From Paraphysomonas bandaiensis (taxonomy: Eukaryota > Chrysophyceae), in NCBI GenBank assembly GCA_965644295.1, contig CBFFRP010000406.1, positions 62,001 to 126,000 of the forward strand: a DNA stretch of 64,000 nucleotides, in the 5' to 3' direction. Both the position numbers and the translations under genes were made by a program. This document shows positions 12,672-25,380 of the stretch, in pieces. Below the pieces are notes generated by a model that was not told where the DNA came from, ran no database searches, and worked only from the letters and a program-made list of their open reading frames with translations. Every line of letters starts with the position of its first letter. The first letter of the stretch is position 1.

Positions 12672-13358
12672 CTAGATGTGTGTGGATTGAAAGGTTGATG
12701 GTGTGGTGGAGTGTAGCGGTGTCACCATGCATCGTCTGGGCGTTGGGCATAGGAGGAGTTGCCGGAGACGTCGTCGCCGTTGTCTAGGGCCTGTTGGTTT
12801 CATACGGTCCGGTGCTATGGTCCTTTGTGTATGGTTGGGAGGGTTCATAGGTGCGGTGGGCGGTGTTCCAGTCTTGGTTCGTCTGTGGATTCCTAGTAAT
12901 CTCAGCACCCTTGGGCGTTTCCGTTTCTGTCTTTGTTGTGGACTCGGCCGCGGTAGTAGCCTTGGGGGACCTTTCCGTAGGGTCACGTATCTTCTACTTC
13001 GATCTTGGATCATGAGCTTTGCTGCAGCGAAAAGCGGTAGCAGTAATTTGATGATCGCTGATTCGATGTTGCGCAGTCCTTGGGATGTCAGTGACTCATG
13101 GATGTGATCTCCAAAAACCATTTCAAGCTGTGTAGTTGTGATGGTACCCGTCCAGAATCTCTCCACCTGTGGCACGGAAGGGTTCCAGGCCCTGCTGGAG
13201 AGTCGCTGTAGTACAGTGGTGGTCCATTGGGGTAGTTCCGGATTTCTCATTTCTTCTAGAAGCGCGTTTTTGTGGCTGTGAAAAGCAGACTCCCTTATCT
13301 GCGTTAAGGTGTCGTTCTCGCTGTATAAGGTTGCAATTAAATTGCAATCAATCGGCAA
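12672..13358 (-). CDS. Open reading frame in the hAT-like element, unknown
   Basis: A 228-codon frame begins inside the AT-rich terminal region of the element and runs through a block clearly richer in G and C than its surroundings. The first half could be a folded helical domain ('AIIKLLLPLFAAAKLMIQ'). The second half is a low-complexity Pro/Arg/Thr tail ('RPRVLRLLGIHRRTKTG'), which may only reflect base composition. I see no DDE or BED transposase signature. It may be captured host sequence or a chance frame in a GC-rich insert. Confidence 0.2.
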   Translation of the reverse strand: MPIDCNLIATLYSENDTLTQIRESAFHSHKNALLEEMRNPELPQWTTTVLQRLSSRAWNPSVPQVERFWTGTITTTQLEMVFGDHIHESLTSQGLRNIESAIIKLLLPLFAAAKLMIQDRSRRYVTLRKGPPRLLPRPSPQQRQKRKRPRVLRLLGIHRRTKTGTPPTAPMNPPNHTQRTIAPDRMKPTGPRQRRRRLRQLLLCPTPRRCMVTPLHSTTPSTFQSTHI

Positions 13359-14110
13359 TTATTAACTATATATAGTATAAGAGCACATAATATTAGAAAA
13401 TAAAGTTGCAAAACATGAAGGACGATGGCCATTTATTGCCCTTAATGGCTATTACAATAGTGGGAAGGTTGGCCTCTCATTATAACGTTTTCTTTACATT
13501 AAAAGAAAGGTACTGTTTTTTGAACGGTCGATTATGTGTCATTCCTCTTGATTTTGAGCTACAAAACTTAGTTCAGCTCGATCCACAGTGTATAATATGT
13601 AATGCTCAATACCCCTCTAGTTGAAGATATATGTCTATATGTAGTGTGGCAATCATGTTCTTCCGATCCTGGATGCCTTACAGGACACTGCAGGGTTAAG
13701 TTCACTACGAACTGGATGTGCAGCGGTATGAACATGGATTATCAGGGCTTTTTACTATCCTGGATAATTAGAGTTTTGACCACATGTAAATATCATACTC
13801 TGTCAATTATATCATCATACGGTTGAAGATGCTATACGTGTTTGCAATGAGTAACTAAGTTAATTAGACAACAATTGGTACAATTAAATTGCAATTATTA
13901 GTTTCGCAGCCCTGGGACCCAAAGACATCTACACAAGCGACACCTATTGGTGTCCCTTGTACCACACAAGCATTCGGCTATGAGCGGGCAGAACATTATC
14001 TGCTGACTATATGCTTGCGGCTGACGTTAGTTTCCCAGAGAGAATCTCTCTGGTACTTATCCCCCAGAACACCACGAAAAGGTGCGAGTCCGACTTTGTT
14101 GAGGGGTGAA

Positions 14111-14912
14111 ATGTTAGAAATAGACATTTTTAGTAATAAGACCTTCGTTAACACTTATATGGAATATTATATAACTATGAGAGATACCATACTTCATTCA
14201 TTGACGTTCACCAACTCTTTCTATCTCTACTACACCAACCATTTCTAGTACGATCTTACATCGTCACTATCTTGTACAGTCAGTATATTTCAGTTTTATC
14301 ACTACAATGGCTATCATATTATTGGTTCTCAATCTACAGCTAGCTACTACTGTATTCTTTGAGTAACGGATATAATTCTAATATCTTGGAAACTACAGCT
14401 TTTAATTGCTCACAAACAGCAAAACTCAACATGAAATGAATAAAGCCTGGGGTGAAATTTTTGACGATGGTCGGAAAAAGTTATATAACTACAGTATATG
14501 CACAATAATTATAACTATTTGAATTATTGTGCGACTATCGATCTAAGATGAGTGAAAACAACAATCCCAATAAATTTCAATTTATAATTAAGCAATTGGT
14601 ATGGATACACTGTTTTGCACCGCAGATGACCAGCCAGTGAAAAATTATGATCGCGATCCCGATAAATGGGTGAAAGCGAATAAATTTAACGCAATTATCA
14701 ATCAAATCAGCAAAAATCCCACTTCGTCATTACTTTAAGTTTGTCGTGATTTGTTTGCTTCCTCGTACCGAAAGCGATAACAATACTGCAGTAGTGTGTA
14801 ATATATCATGAATACTGCAACATTATCTCATCAAGCATGTTTGAAACCAAGCCATGCTGTTACAACTAACAACTCAACAAGCAAGTGTATACAATGTGAA
14901 TCTAATAGGCCA
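14111..14912. other. AT-rich spacer with a short decayed coding-like patch
   Basis: Between the end of the repeat and the LIS1 stop there is no full gene. At 14548-14640 and 14601-14738 two short overlapping frames have codon-like character (the second gives 'DDQPVKNYDRDPDKWVKANK'). They may be a frameshifted remnant of a mobile-element protein. Confidence 0.3.
14601..14738 (+). pseudogene. Possible remnant coding fragment (45 codons)
   Basis: An ATG-to-TAA frame of 45 codons encodes a polar, charged peptide in a setting otherwise full of stops. A second frame starting at 14548 overlaps it by one frame shift. No family is recognised. It could be the tail of a dead transposon gene or chance. 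Confidence 0.2.
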
Positions 14913-16459
14913 CTAGTTGCATCCCCACACACAAATAGTCTTGTCCACGGAGCCCGTAACAAGAATACTATTATTATTGGACGCAGCCAGCGACGTCACG
15001 AAATGTCCATGGGCCTCCGAAAGTGTTCTTATACACCTTCCCTCCTACGACACCGGTGAAATTTAAACACTGGCATTAAATCCATGCGTTAACGTACCTT
15101 GATGTCAAACACTCTCACACTCTTGTCATCGGAACAGCTGATGATGTATCTTCCAGTAGAGTGCAGTAAAACTCCCCGCACCCAATTTTCGTGAGAAGAA
15201 TAAACCGCCAAACAATGTGCCTTGAGGGGGTCCCAGAGACGTACAGTTCTGTCACGCGATCCACTTACCAGGTATACGGCGTCAGTCTGCATTATCGAAA
15301 TCCAATGAAAAGCATGTGAGCTACCCACCACACTACCCACCTTCTTTACCACACCAGTTGACTTCTCCTCCCCTTCTCCTTCTTGCTGCTTCCCCCCAAT
15401 TAAACTTACCAAAGCCGAGAAGTGAAGCGGTCCAATGGCCACGCTCTCGACCACATGCTCGTGGCCGCGGAGTGTCTGGAAGTTATACATGAGGATTGTT
15501 TACTCATATGTAATTCCCCACCTGTATGGCTGCACCAGTCTCTGCCCGCCATACAATTACATTATGATCACTGCTTCCACTAGCCACTAGAGCCCCGTCC
15601 ATACTTACTGTAACGCACTTAACCCACTCAGTGTGTCCCGATAACGTGCGAATGCAAAACCCTGAAGCGACCTCCCAACATCGTACGGTCTGATCTCTGG
15701 AACATGTATAGAGATGGTCGCCTGATGAAGAAAAGCAAACGCCAGAGAGGGTATGATCATGGCCACGCAGAGTTTTGGTGCACTGAAATGTGGTCATGTC
15801 CCATAGTTTGGCGCTCATGTCCGCGGAAACAGATGCAAGAACGGCCCCTGTCGAAGGAGAAAAAGTTAGTGCAGTAACCGCACCAGTGTGCCCCTTAAGA
15901 GTGCGCTCGTACTGAGCCGATTCATAATCCCACAACTTCACAGTACAGTCTTCCGACCCAGAGGCGACAAGGCTGTAGTGTATGGGCATTACGAATGACA
16001 TCCACAGATAGCGACAACATCACCTGTATACCGGATGGACAGTAACTGACACAACTGGCCCCCGATGTCCACTCAGAGATGAAAGAGACGGTCCTTTAGG
16101 AATCCCCTTAGAATCCTCTTTCCCACCGCCTGGACGAACTCTATTACTCTCTCCATCTAAGCGTGATCCGACTTTTGCCTCTAACTCTAACACCTGATGC
16201 AACAGAAGTTGAGGTTGCCAGCAATAATAGTTGACGAGCGGACCTTTTTCTGAAGTCGTATTACAGCAGTCCACTTCTTTTCCAGTATCCCTTTTCCACT
16301 GTCGCACGCTGCAGTATCGAGGACTGCCTCTTCAGAGAAGGCCGCTATACTCTTAGCGAATCTGTCGCCCTCAGACATCATGTACTCCAACATCGCCTGG
16401 TGCCTACACTGACAGTCAGAAAACAAATGTACCGCACGATTCTTCCACTCACAGCTCAT
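14913..16459 (-). CDS. LIS1: LIS1 (PAFAH1B1) dynein regulator, LisH + WD40
   Basis: Five exons (16459-16244, 16193-16024, 15972-15522, 15475-15098, 15044-14913) join to about 448 residues; animal LIS1 has 410. LIS1 binds the cytoplasmic dynein motor domain and NudE proteins. The N-terminal LisH-like region is followed by 'LEKKWTAVIRLQKKV', nearly the textbook LIS1 coiled-coil sequence. Seven WD40 blades follow, e.g. 'SEDCTVKLWDYES', 'SRDQTVRCWEV', 'SGSRDRTVRLWDP' and the last 'TGSVDKTICVWGC'. The extra length is mostly a loop around residues 320-350, rich in Gly, Glu and Lys ('GGKQQEGEGEEKSTG'), in the position where animal LIS1 also has a loop. The short last exon is recognised only because it supplies 'RTLSEAHGHFVTSL' and the final blade. 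It faces away from the gene at 17432. Confidence 0.95.
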
Positions 16460-17431
16460 GTTTCTGCTTGTCTGTCAACACCATCGCTTCAATATACAGT
16501 ATTATTAAACACCAGTCAGATCACTGATAAACAACTATTGCAAGGTGAGGTCAAGGGATACGGTGATAGTGGTGAACGATCAGACAGACCAAAGCCTCTG
16601 ATCAGCCCAGATATCCCTACTGAACTTGCAACAAGATAAATAAGAGAAGATTAATCTCCACTCTCGCTCATACTGAAGTACCACACCAGCCTATACACCC
16701 GCCATATATATGAATACAGTGCAGAGTACATCCACACTTCGTACTGTACAGCTGTACATACATACCTACCCACTGTACATACATACAGTTCATTCATACT
16801 GTACTTGCCTTCTGCTGTACTGTACCTACATACCTACAAATACGTTCACAGTATCTGCCCAGCAGTGGGTACGAAGTGGGTACAGGAGTATATCCCTCTA
16901 GAAATTGTTTTTTTTTAGAAATAAACACAAAAATATCTACTTTTATGATATGGTATTTATTTTTTTGGTGAGCAGCAGACTGCATGAACCCAATTGCAAG
17001 AACACTTCATCACACAGAAGAGTAGAGCGCTATCAAACACACACTGTTTAACAGATAAAAGGACAGCTAATCCCCAACTGAGATATTTGGACTGTTTGTT
17101 GAAGTTTGAAGCATCTATTATGAGGTGGTAATTGAGGCTGAGAGAGGAGGTGTCAGCTGATGTATCTTGATGACTCTGACCGCAGTGATGTCCTCACCTT
17201 GATGAATACATGTTATTGCGCCAAGTGCAGCATATGGACCTGTGGGTCTGCTTACATATCGTAGGAGAACTGGCGATAATGCTGCTCTGTACAGTGTATT
17301 CCAGGAATACGCTGCATTGCCCACTAAATTCCGAATCTTGGACTGCTAGCTGTCATCTTCGCGTGGGATCGAGGAGTGAACAATAATTCATTCTGTTAAA
17401 AGCACAATTTTATCAGTAAGTTTCCAAGCAA
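16460..17431. promoter_or_regulatory. Divergent spacer rich in CATAC/TACTGTAC words
   Basis: The spacer lies between LIS1 and the coiled-coil gene, which point apart. From about 16700 to 16860 it is a dense mix of TACTGTACA, CATACATACC and GTACAGCTGTACAT words, many of them self-complementary. No gene is visible in the rest. Confidence 0.4.
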
Positions 17432-19162
17432 ATGAACTCTTCGAGTAATGACATTAGGAGTGACTATGAAGGCATTGAATGGAAGTCGGGTGCCATGAAG
17501 TTTTTATCGAACTCCAAGATATTTAGCATTGGTGACCTCAAAGAAATCAGTGCAAAGTTATCCCGCTCTCCTCCGGAAAGCACCAAAGCGAAGGTTATTG
17601 CACAAATTCTTGAAAAACTGATATTTCCCGATGATCTTCTGAGCAAACGAGAAGTGACTGTTGATAAAATAAGGTTGGCCGCTGTGGCGTACTTTGTTAT
17701 CTCAACGTAATGTTTGTAACACTTAGGCAGTACTTGAAAGTAGATGGGCGATATAGCGCTACTGAATTGAAGGACATGATAGTACAGCGGTGGTCGACTG
17801 AAGGGGTCCGAGTGCCTCAGACGCCAGACAATGGCGTGTCTTCGACTGCAACACAGAAGTTATACCACTGGAGAAAAATAACCAATTGTGTCACCAACGA
17901 AGCCCACTGCTCTGGTTGTATTGATGGAAAATGGGTTGACACTGGCTTTTTCCTGGACAGGGATCTGCACGAAGGAGATGAGATCGTTGATTCAAACAAT
18001 CAGATATACGTCCTCGGTTCCCGCGGCAATGCCTCCGATGAGACGGAGGACACTTTTGGGCCATGGCCGAGCAAAATGAAAGAGAATTTGAATTCTGGTA
18101 ACAAAGTTCTTCGCAATCTTCTTTCAGAGACCGTATCCAGTTTTCGTGCTCGTCTTACCACGGGTGTCTCGGGAAATACTTTGGACCATATGTCTACATT
18201 CAATCATATTTATGCAATGACAAAGACTATAAATGCGATTGAAATTCGGAAGGCAATACGAGCAAGTCTTGAGCTCAATGTAGTAAGACGCGTTTAAAAA
18301 AAATATGACTTACTTCTATATCAGGAAGGGGTTGCGTTGACAACCGATGTGGTTATTCAAGAAGCCATGCGACGTAACATTCCTGTTGAGCTGATTAATG
18401 CCGTCGAGGACGTGTACATCTTGAATGAGCAATTAAAGGAAGCTTCGTCTAAGGTGCACAATATTATTCATCTTAAAGATGATGGAAGTGTGCTAGAGCA
18501 GGCAATGATTGCGGAAGCGATCACAGGATCCGGCCAATCGACTATAGGCCCATCTGCGCTGTATAAAATGCGCCCACGTGCTCTTGCTGCCTGCGAAAAA
18601 CGTGCCGAACAGTGTCGATTGGAAAGAAAGCTTGAGAAAGAGAGTCAACGTTTGACTGAGGCTATTGGAGATAGAGAAGAGAGAGAGGCTATGCGGCAAA
18701 AAGATGCGCGTCGACATTACCTGGCCATCAAGAACAGTCTTCGCCGAAACAAGCTTCTCCTTCATAGGCTGGATGGTGCGTGTGTTTTTCTCTGTATATT
18801 GAATATGTCGGTGACTTTCAATCGTACATTACAATGCAGTGGACAGAATAAATGCAGAAGATGAGATGAATAACCTTTTGAATGAGCGCCAAGCTGTTCG
18901 CAGGAGGATGGCGACCACGATAGAAGAAACGGGAGAGTTTGACCAAGAAGATAAGGAAGAGGAGACCACCACGTCCACTTTGATAATTGACCTGAAACAG
19001 AAACTTTCAGTTATAATGCTGCAAAAGGAGGAGCTGAAAGGTGCTATTGCGGCTGATGAAGCATCTTTGACTAAAACTGAGAAAGTAATGAACGGAACGA
19101 TTTCAAAGAATGCTGGTGGTGAGGAGTGTACAGCGAGTAAAAAAAAGAGGAAACGTGACTGA
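17432..19162 (+). CDS. Unknown protein with C-terminal coiled coil and basic tail
   Basis: I do not recognise this protein. Four exons fit (17432 to about 17696, about 17738-18282, about 18325-18775, 18839-19162). Intron boundaries at 17697 and 18283 are chosen to keep the frame open and could shift slightly. About 525 residues result. The first third is mixed helical ('DLKEISAKLSRSP'). The middle has a compact region with Cys and Trp ('HCSGCIDGKWVDTG') that could be a small beta domain. From about residue 290 it is a charged coiled coil ('RAEQCRLERKLEKESQRL', 'LKQKLSVIMLQKEELKGAI'). It ends in 'KKKRKRD', a plausible nuclear localisation signal. It is the divergent partner of LIS1. The gene is likely real; its function is unknown. 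Confidence 0.6.
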
Positions 19163-20737
19163 TAGAATGTGATCATCACTTCGGTTATGTGATGGTATTG
19201 TCATGAGAGAAATACGTTAAATGTCGTTCGAGTTGGTAAAATGAATCATGTATTGGAACACTGAGACGAATCCGTACTAGATTAATAATACGATACAAAC
19301 AAAGCACAATTATAATGTAAGACCTGACAGATCGTTGTACTGAAAAATATGATTGGAGGGAGGGGAAACCGCCAATTTTGAATAGAATTATTAGATGACT
19401 ATTGTCCAGAATCGAATAGTGTGTGATGTAAAGATACACCATACCATTACAAATTATTATTTAGTTAAAGCAGTTGAAGATAAAAAAGCATTATTATCGT
19501 ACATCGCACATGTCCGATGACTGGAAATCTAGCCTTCACACTTCCTTCTTGGGATATTCCCCTATTATGTGACAAGCATTTGGACTATACTGGCAGCAAT
19601 AGAGATGTGTCAATTCTATGACATTCCGTTGTATACACAAAGTGCAACATCCGCGATTTTGCACTATTCGAAAGTGAATTCGGTGAGTGTCTACGTTCTA
19701 CTACGCTGTTGCTCCACGCAACGCAATTGACGCCGATAATAAACTGGTCGAATGGCAACAAAGGCTACATGTCGAAAAAAATTGACTGGTGTATACCACC
19801 ATTTACCGTGTGTTTAAGACCAATACATCTGGTCAAGCGAAACATGAATTTAAGATTTAAATGTATTAGGCTAAACCTTTTCTATGCTTACTCCAGATTT
19901 TCATTGAACTAAACACCTGATTTTAAATGTAATTAATCACTCGTGACGTAATATACTTCATAGTGCAGCTGCAAGTCTGAAGGATTACTAACAATTCTAT
20001 GAGTGGTCTACCTGTGTCGTATATAGCCATATCGACACACGACATACGAGTTTCTCGTACTGCGATTCCAGTGTAATATATTTCCGTAGTGGAAGAAATA
20101 ATATTTTCAAACTTTCCGTGGGTGTGATAGCATCTTCTCAATGATAAGTACTGTATGTATCGCGGGGTGTGTATGTGTATGTATGTGAGGGGGTCTGTAG
20201 CTCTAGTAACAGTCACCATCACATACATAAAAGAACACGCATCACTTCAGTAGGAATGATGAAGGGAACATAACAGTCAAGATGATATTCATCGGCTTCT
20301 GGTGTAGATATCTCTCCCTCATGCTCTCATGGCACTGCTGATAGTGATAGTTACATGAACATACACATATATACAAGCATCGCACTACAGCTGTATACCG
20401 GTATACCCCGAGTTGAAAATACACCACAATGGAGGGAATTCGCAGCATTTTTTTTGTGTTCTGCTGTCACTCTGTACATGACGAACGCCTCTCGTGTCTT
20501 GTTTTTCTTGTGGGGTGATGTACACACAACAGCACCACAGCAGCAGTCTGTATGTGTGAGTGTGAGTGTGTTACAGAGCACAGTATGCTCCATACCACAT
20601 ACTCGACCAGAAGACTGGCAGCAGACATATACATTAACCACTTCAATTATCACTGTCAACTGGTTCGATATTGAGGACCTGCTATGATTATCTAATTCTT
20701 GAAGACCCACTAATCGTATTTTCTTCTATTTAGCGGG
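19163..20737. other. Spacer upstream of the m-AAA protease gene
   Basis: No gene is visible in 1.57 kb. The first kilobase is AT-rich. From about 20140 to 20640 it shows GTATGTATGTG runs, the palindromic TATACCGGTATACC near 20395 and TGTGTGAGTGTGAGTG simple repeats. This resembles the promoter spacers elsewhere in the window. Confidence 0.35.
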
Positions 20738-23610
<2,873 letters not shown>

Positions 23611-24094
23611 AGTTTCAGCAGTAGATAGCATGTTCAGTGTAATATTGCTTTACGCAGAGACTCTCAGCACATACGGATCAATGTAATCATAAATCGTATA
23701 AATTTCATGATACTACAGAAAATAGTGATGCAGTTATTGAGTACATTTTCAATGTAATGCATAGCTATACGCTTGTCCACGTTTATACTTCATACAGCAT
23801 TGGCCGTAGCAGTGCACATGAGAAACGAGAAACACGAACAGCATTCGACGCAGTACGGCAGGAATAAAAAATAGTTCATTTGTCTGTAATTATAGTAATC
23901 TACACGGATTACTATTGCTATACCCGGCTATCAGTCTACAATGGGCCTTCTTGTAGCATGTGTAGTATACATTATTATACCTGCATGCATATACGAATTC
24001 AATAAACTTTATTCTGGATTACTTCAGAACAAATTACAAATAGCCAACATGCTCCCATGTCACTTGTCACTATTATTCCATTCTTGTTGTGAAT
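23611..24094. other. Spacer without visible gene
   Basis: AT-rich sequence downstream of the protease gene. I see nothing beyond probable 3' untranslated sequence. Confidence 0.4.
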
Positions 24095-24588
24095 GCCTTA
24101 CTATTAGCAATAGGCGTTTAAAAGTCAGAACTAATGTAGCAAAACAATTTAGCATTACAATTTAACTAACTAGTGCTTATCTCTGATATCCTACTATTTA
24201 AAGCTACGAAAGCTGCTTGTGCGTCACCGCAAGCACCAAGGTGCAACCACCTCGGTCTATCGCTCAAAGCAAATGCAGTGAGCAAGCATAATGTTGATAT
24301 ATACCTGACATCCGCCGTCCTTAAGGTGAACAACCCAGATGTTTGACTTTATTAGCCCGGATGCCTTTGAGGTGGGTCACTCCCCGATGCCTGTTTATTC
24401 GCCAAGGCCCAAAGATGTCTACACAAGTGACTCTAATATATTAGAGTCCCTTGTACCACACAAGCATTAAACTATGAGTGCGCAGAATATCATCTGCTGG
24501 CAATATATGCGGAGAAATATCAGAACAGTGAGACGGTACTTATCCCCCGGAATACCACGTAAAGGTGCGAGTCCGACTTTGTTGAGGG
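24095..24588 (+). repeat. Dispersed structured repeat, copy C (uninterrupted reference copy)
   Basis: About 495 bases without coding potential, matching copies A, B, D and E. Several short stems are visible. One is GCTTGTG/CGCAAGC near 24213. Another is ACAAG-T-GACTCTAAT / ATTAGAGTC-C-CTTGT at about 24423-24454. A third is GCAGA/TCTGC at 24483-24497. Copy A has the same three stems with different bases in the second one (GACACC/GGTGTC). Near 24395 the sequence GCCAAGGCCCAAAGATG is the empty version of the site where the hAT-like element sits in copy A. Near the end, GGTGCGAGTCC resembles a pol III B box. It may be a SINE-like or retrotransposed structured RNA. Confidence 0.7.
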
Positions 24589-24914
24589 TAGTAGCAAGTA
24601 GCATATATAAATTAATGATATATGATATGAGAGTTAAGTTTAGAAAACTGAAATATTTGGACTCTATAATTTATTAGAGCGTATCCATCTTAGATCTGAT
24701 ATTATTGAATGGTCGTCGAGAGATTACAATCGTAGCGAATATCTATGAATGATGAGAGATGTGGATTATAATTTCAGCAATTGAGTCTTGAGTTCAGTTA
24801 ATTAAGTTTAAGCATATCCACAAAGTCAGTTCTTGATAAATCAACTGCTAAGTGCTGCGATTTAATAAATCATTCAAGATATGTTATGAAAAAATCGAGT
24901 GATTAGGTGTTATC
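24589..24914. other. Spacer without visible gene
   Basis: AT-rich sequence between the repeat and the copia insertion. It ends in TTATC, the left target duplication of the retrotransposon. I see nothing else in it. Confidence 0.4.
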
Positions 24915-25207
24915 TGTTGGGAAATGCTCATTTTACTTAGATCAAAGAGAGATTAAGTTGTTAGACTAGATAGATTTATTAATATCGTTTACACAAATTG
25001 TGTTAAACAACACAAGCTCGTTTTGTGCCATGCATAAATCACTACTTCTGTAGACCTTTCGCTACTAAACATATCTTGAAAGAGCAAACTATTTCAGTTT
25101 TCTCAATATCATAACAGCATCTACACATCACCATACTTCACTGTATTCTCGTACATTGTCTTCAAGTACCACATTGAATATACTAGGATACAGTCCATAT
25201 TCTAATA
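24915..25207 (-). repeat. 3' LTR of the copia element
   Basis: 293 bp, beginning TGTTGGGAAATG and ending CATATTCTAATA on the plus strand. No difference from the other LTR was seen on reading through both. Confidence 0.93.
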
Positions 25208-25380
25208 CTCCCACTCAATGTAGAATGCAGTGATACGAAACAACAATGAGTACAGTGATCTTCATGCTATAAACTAGTCTCATAGGTAAAATAGATGTGA
25301 AATCTTATCAAGATACATATATAACTAGCAGTCAACTAGATATATAGTTATGTGGGATTCTCACCCACTAAAACACACCT

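Larger units (their letters stand above)
12237..13915. mobile_element. hAT-like DNA transposon, non-autonomous, with 8-bp target duplication
   Basis: The ends are inverted: CAGGGCTGCGTAAC on the left, and on the right the complement reads CAGGGCTGCGAAAC. Both are followed by AATTAATTG/ATTGCAATT-type sequence. The element is flanked by a perfect 8-bp direct repeat GGACCCAA (12229-12236 and 13916-13923). CAGGG-type termini and 8-bp duplications are hallmarks of hAT elements. No recognisable transposase is inside. It instead carries a truncated copy of the dispersed repeat (about 12338-12530) and a GC-rich block with a 228-codon open frame. Confidence 0.85.
11931..14110 (+). repeat. Dispersed structured repeat, copy A, split by a hAT-like insertion
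   Basis: The 5' part (11931-12236) and 3' part (13916-14110) match the uninterrupted copy at 24095-24588. Shared landmarks are the start around TTAGCAA-AGGCGTTAAAA, the hairpin GCTTGTG...CGCAAGC near 12048, the words CCCGGATGCC and CCTGTTTATTCG, then ACATCTACACAAG, the CCTTGTACCACACAAGCATT block and the end GGTGCGAGTCCGACTTTGTT. A 1.68-kb element separates the two parts and is flanked by GGACCCAA on both sides. It has no coding capacity. The terminal GGTGCGAGTCC resembles a pol III B box (GGTTCGANTCC). Confidence 0.75.

Noticed and set aside
24095-24588. Group I or group II intron, RNase P RNA or hammerhead ribozyme identity for the structured repeat
   Set aside because: I looked for the conserved core words of each (P/Q/R/S elements, domain V, CTGATGA...GAAA, RNase P CR-I) and found no consistent set.
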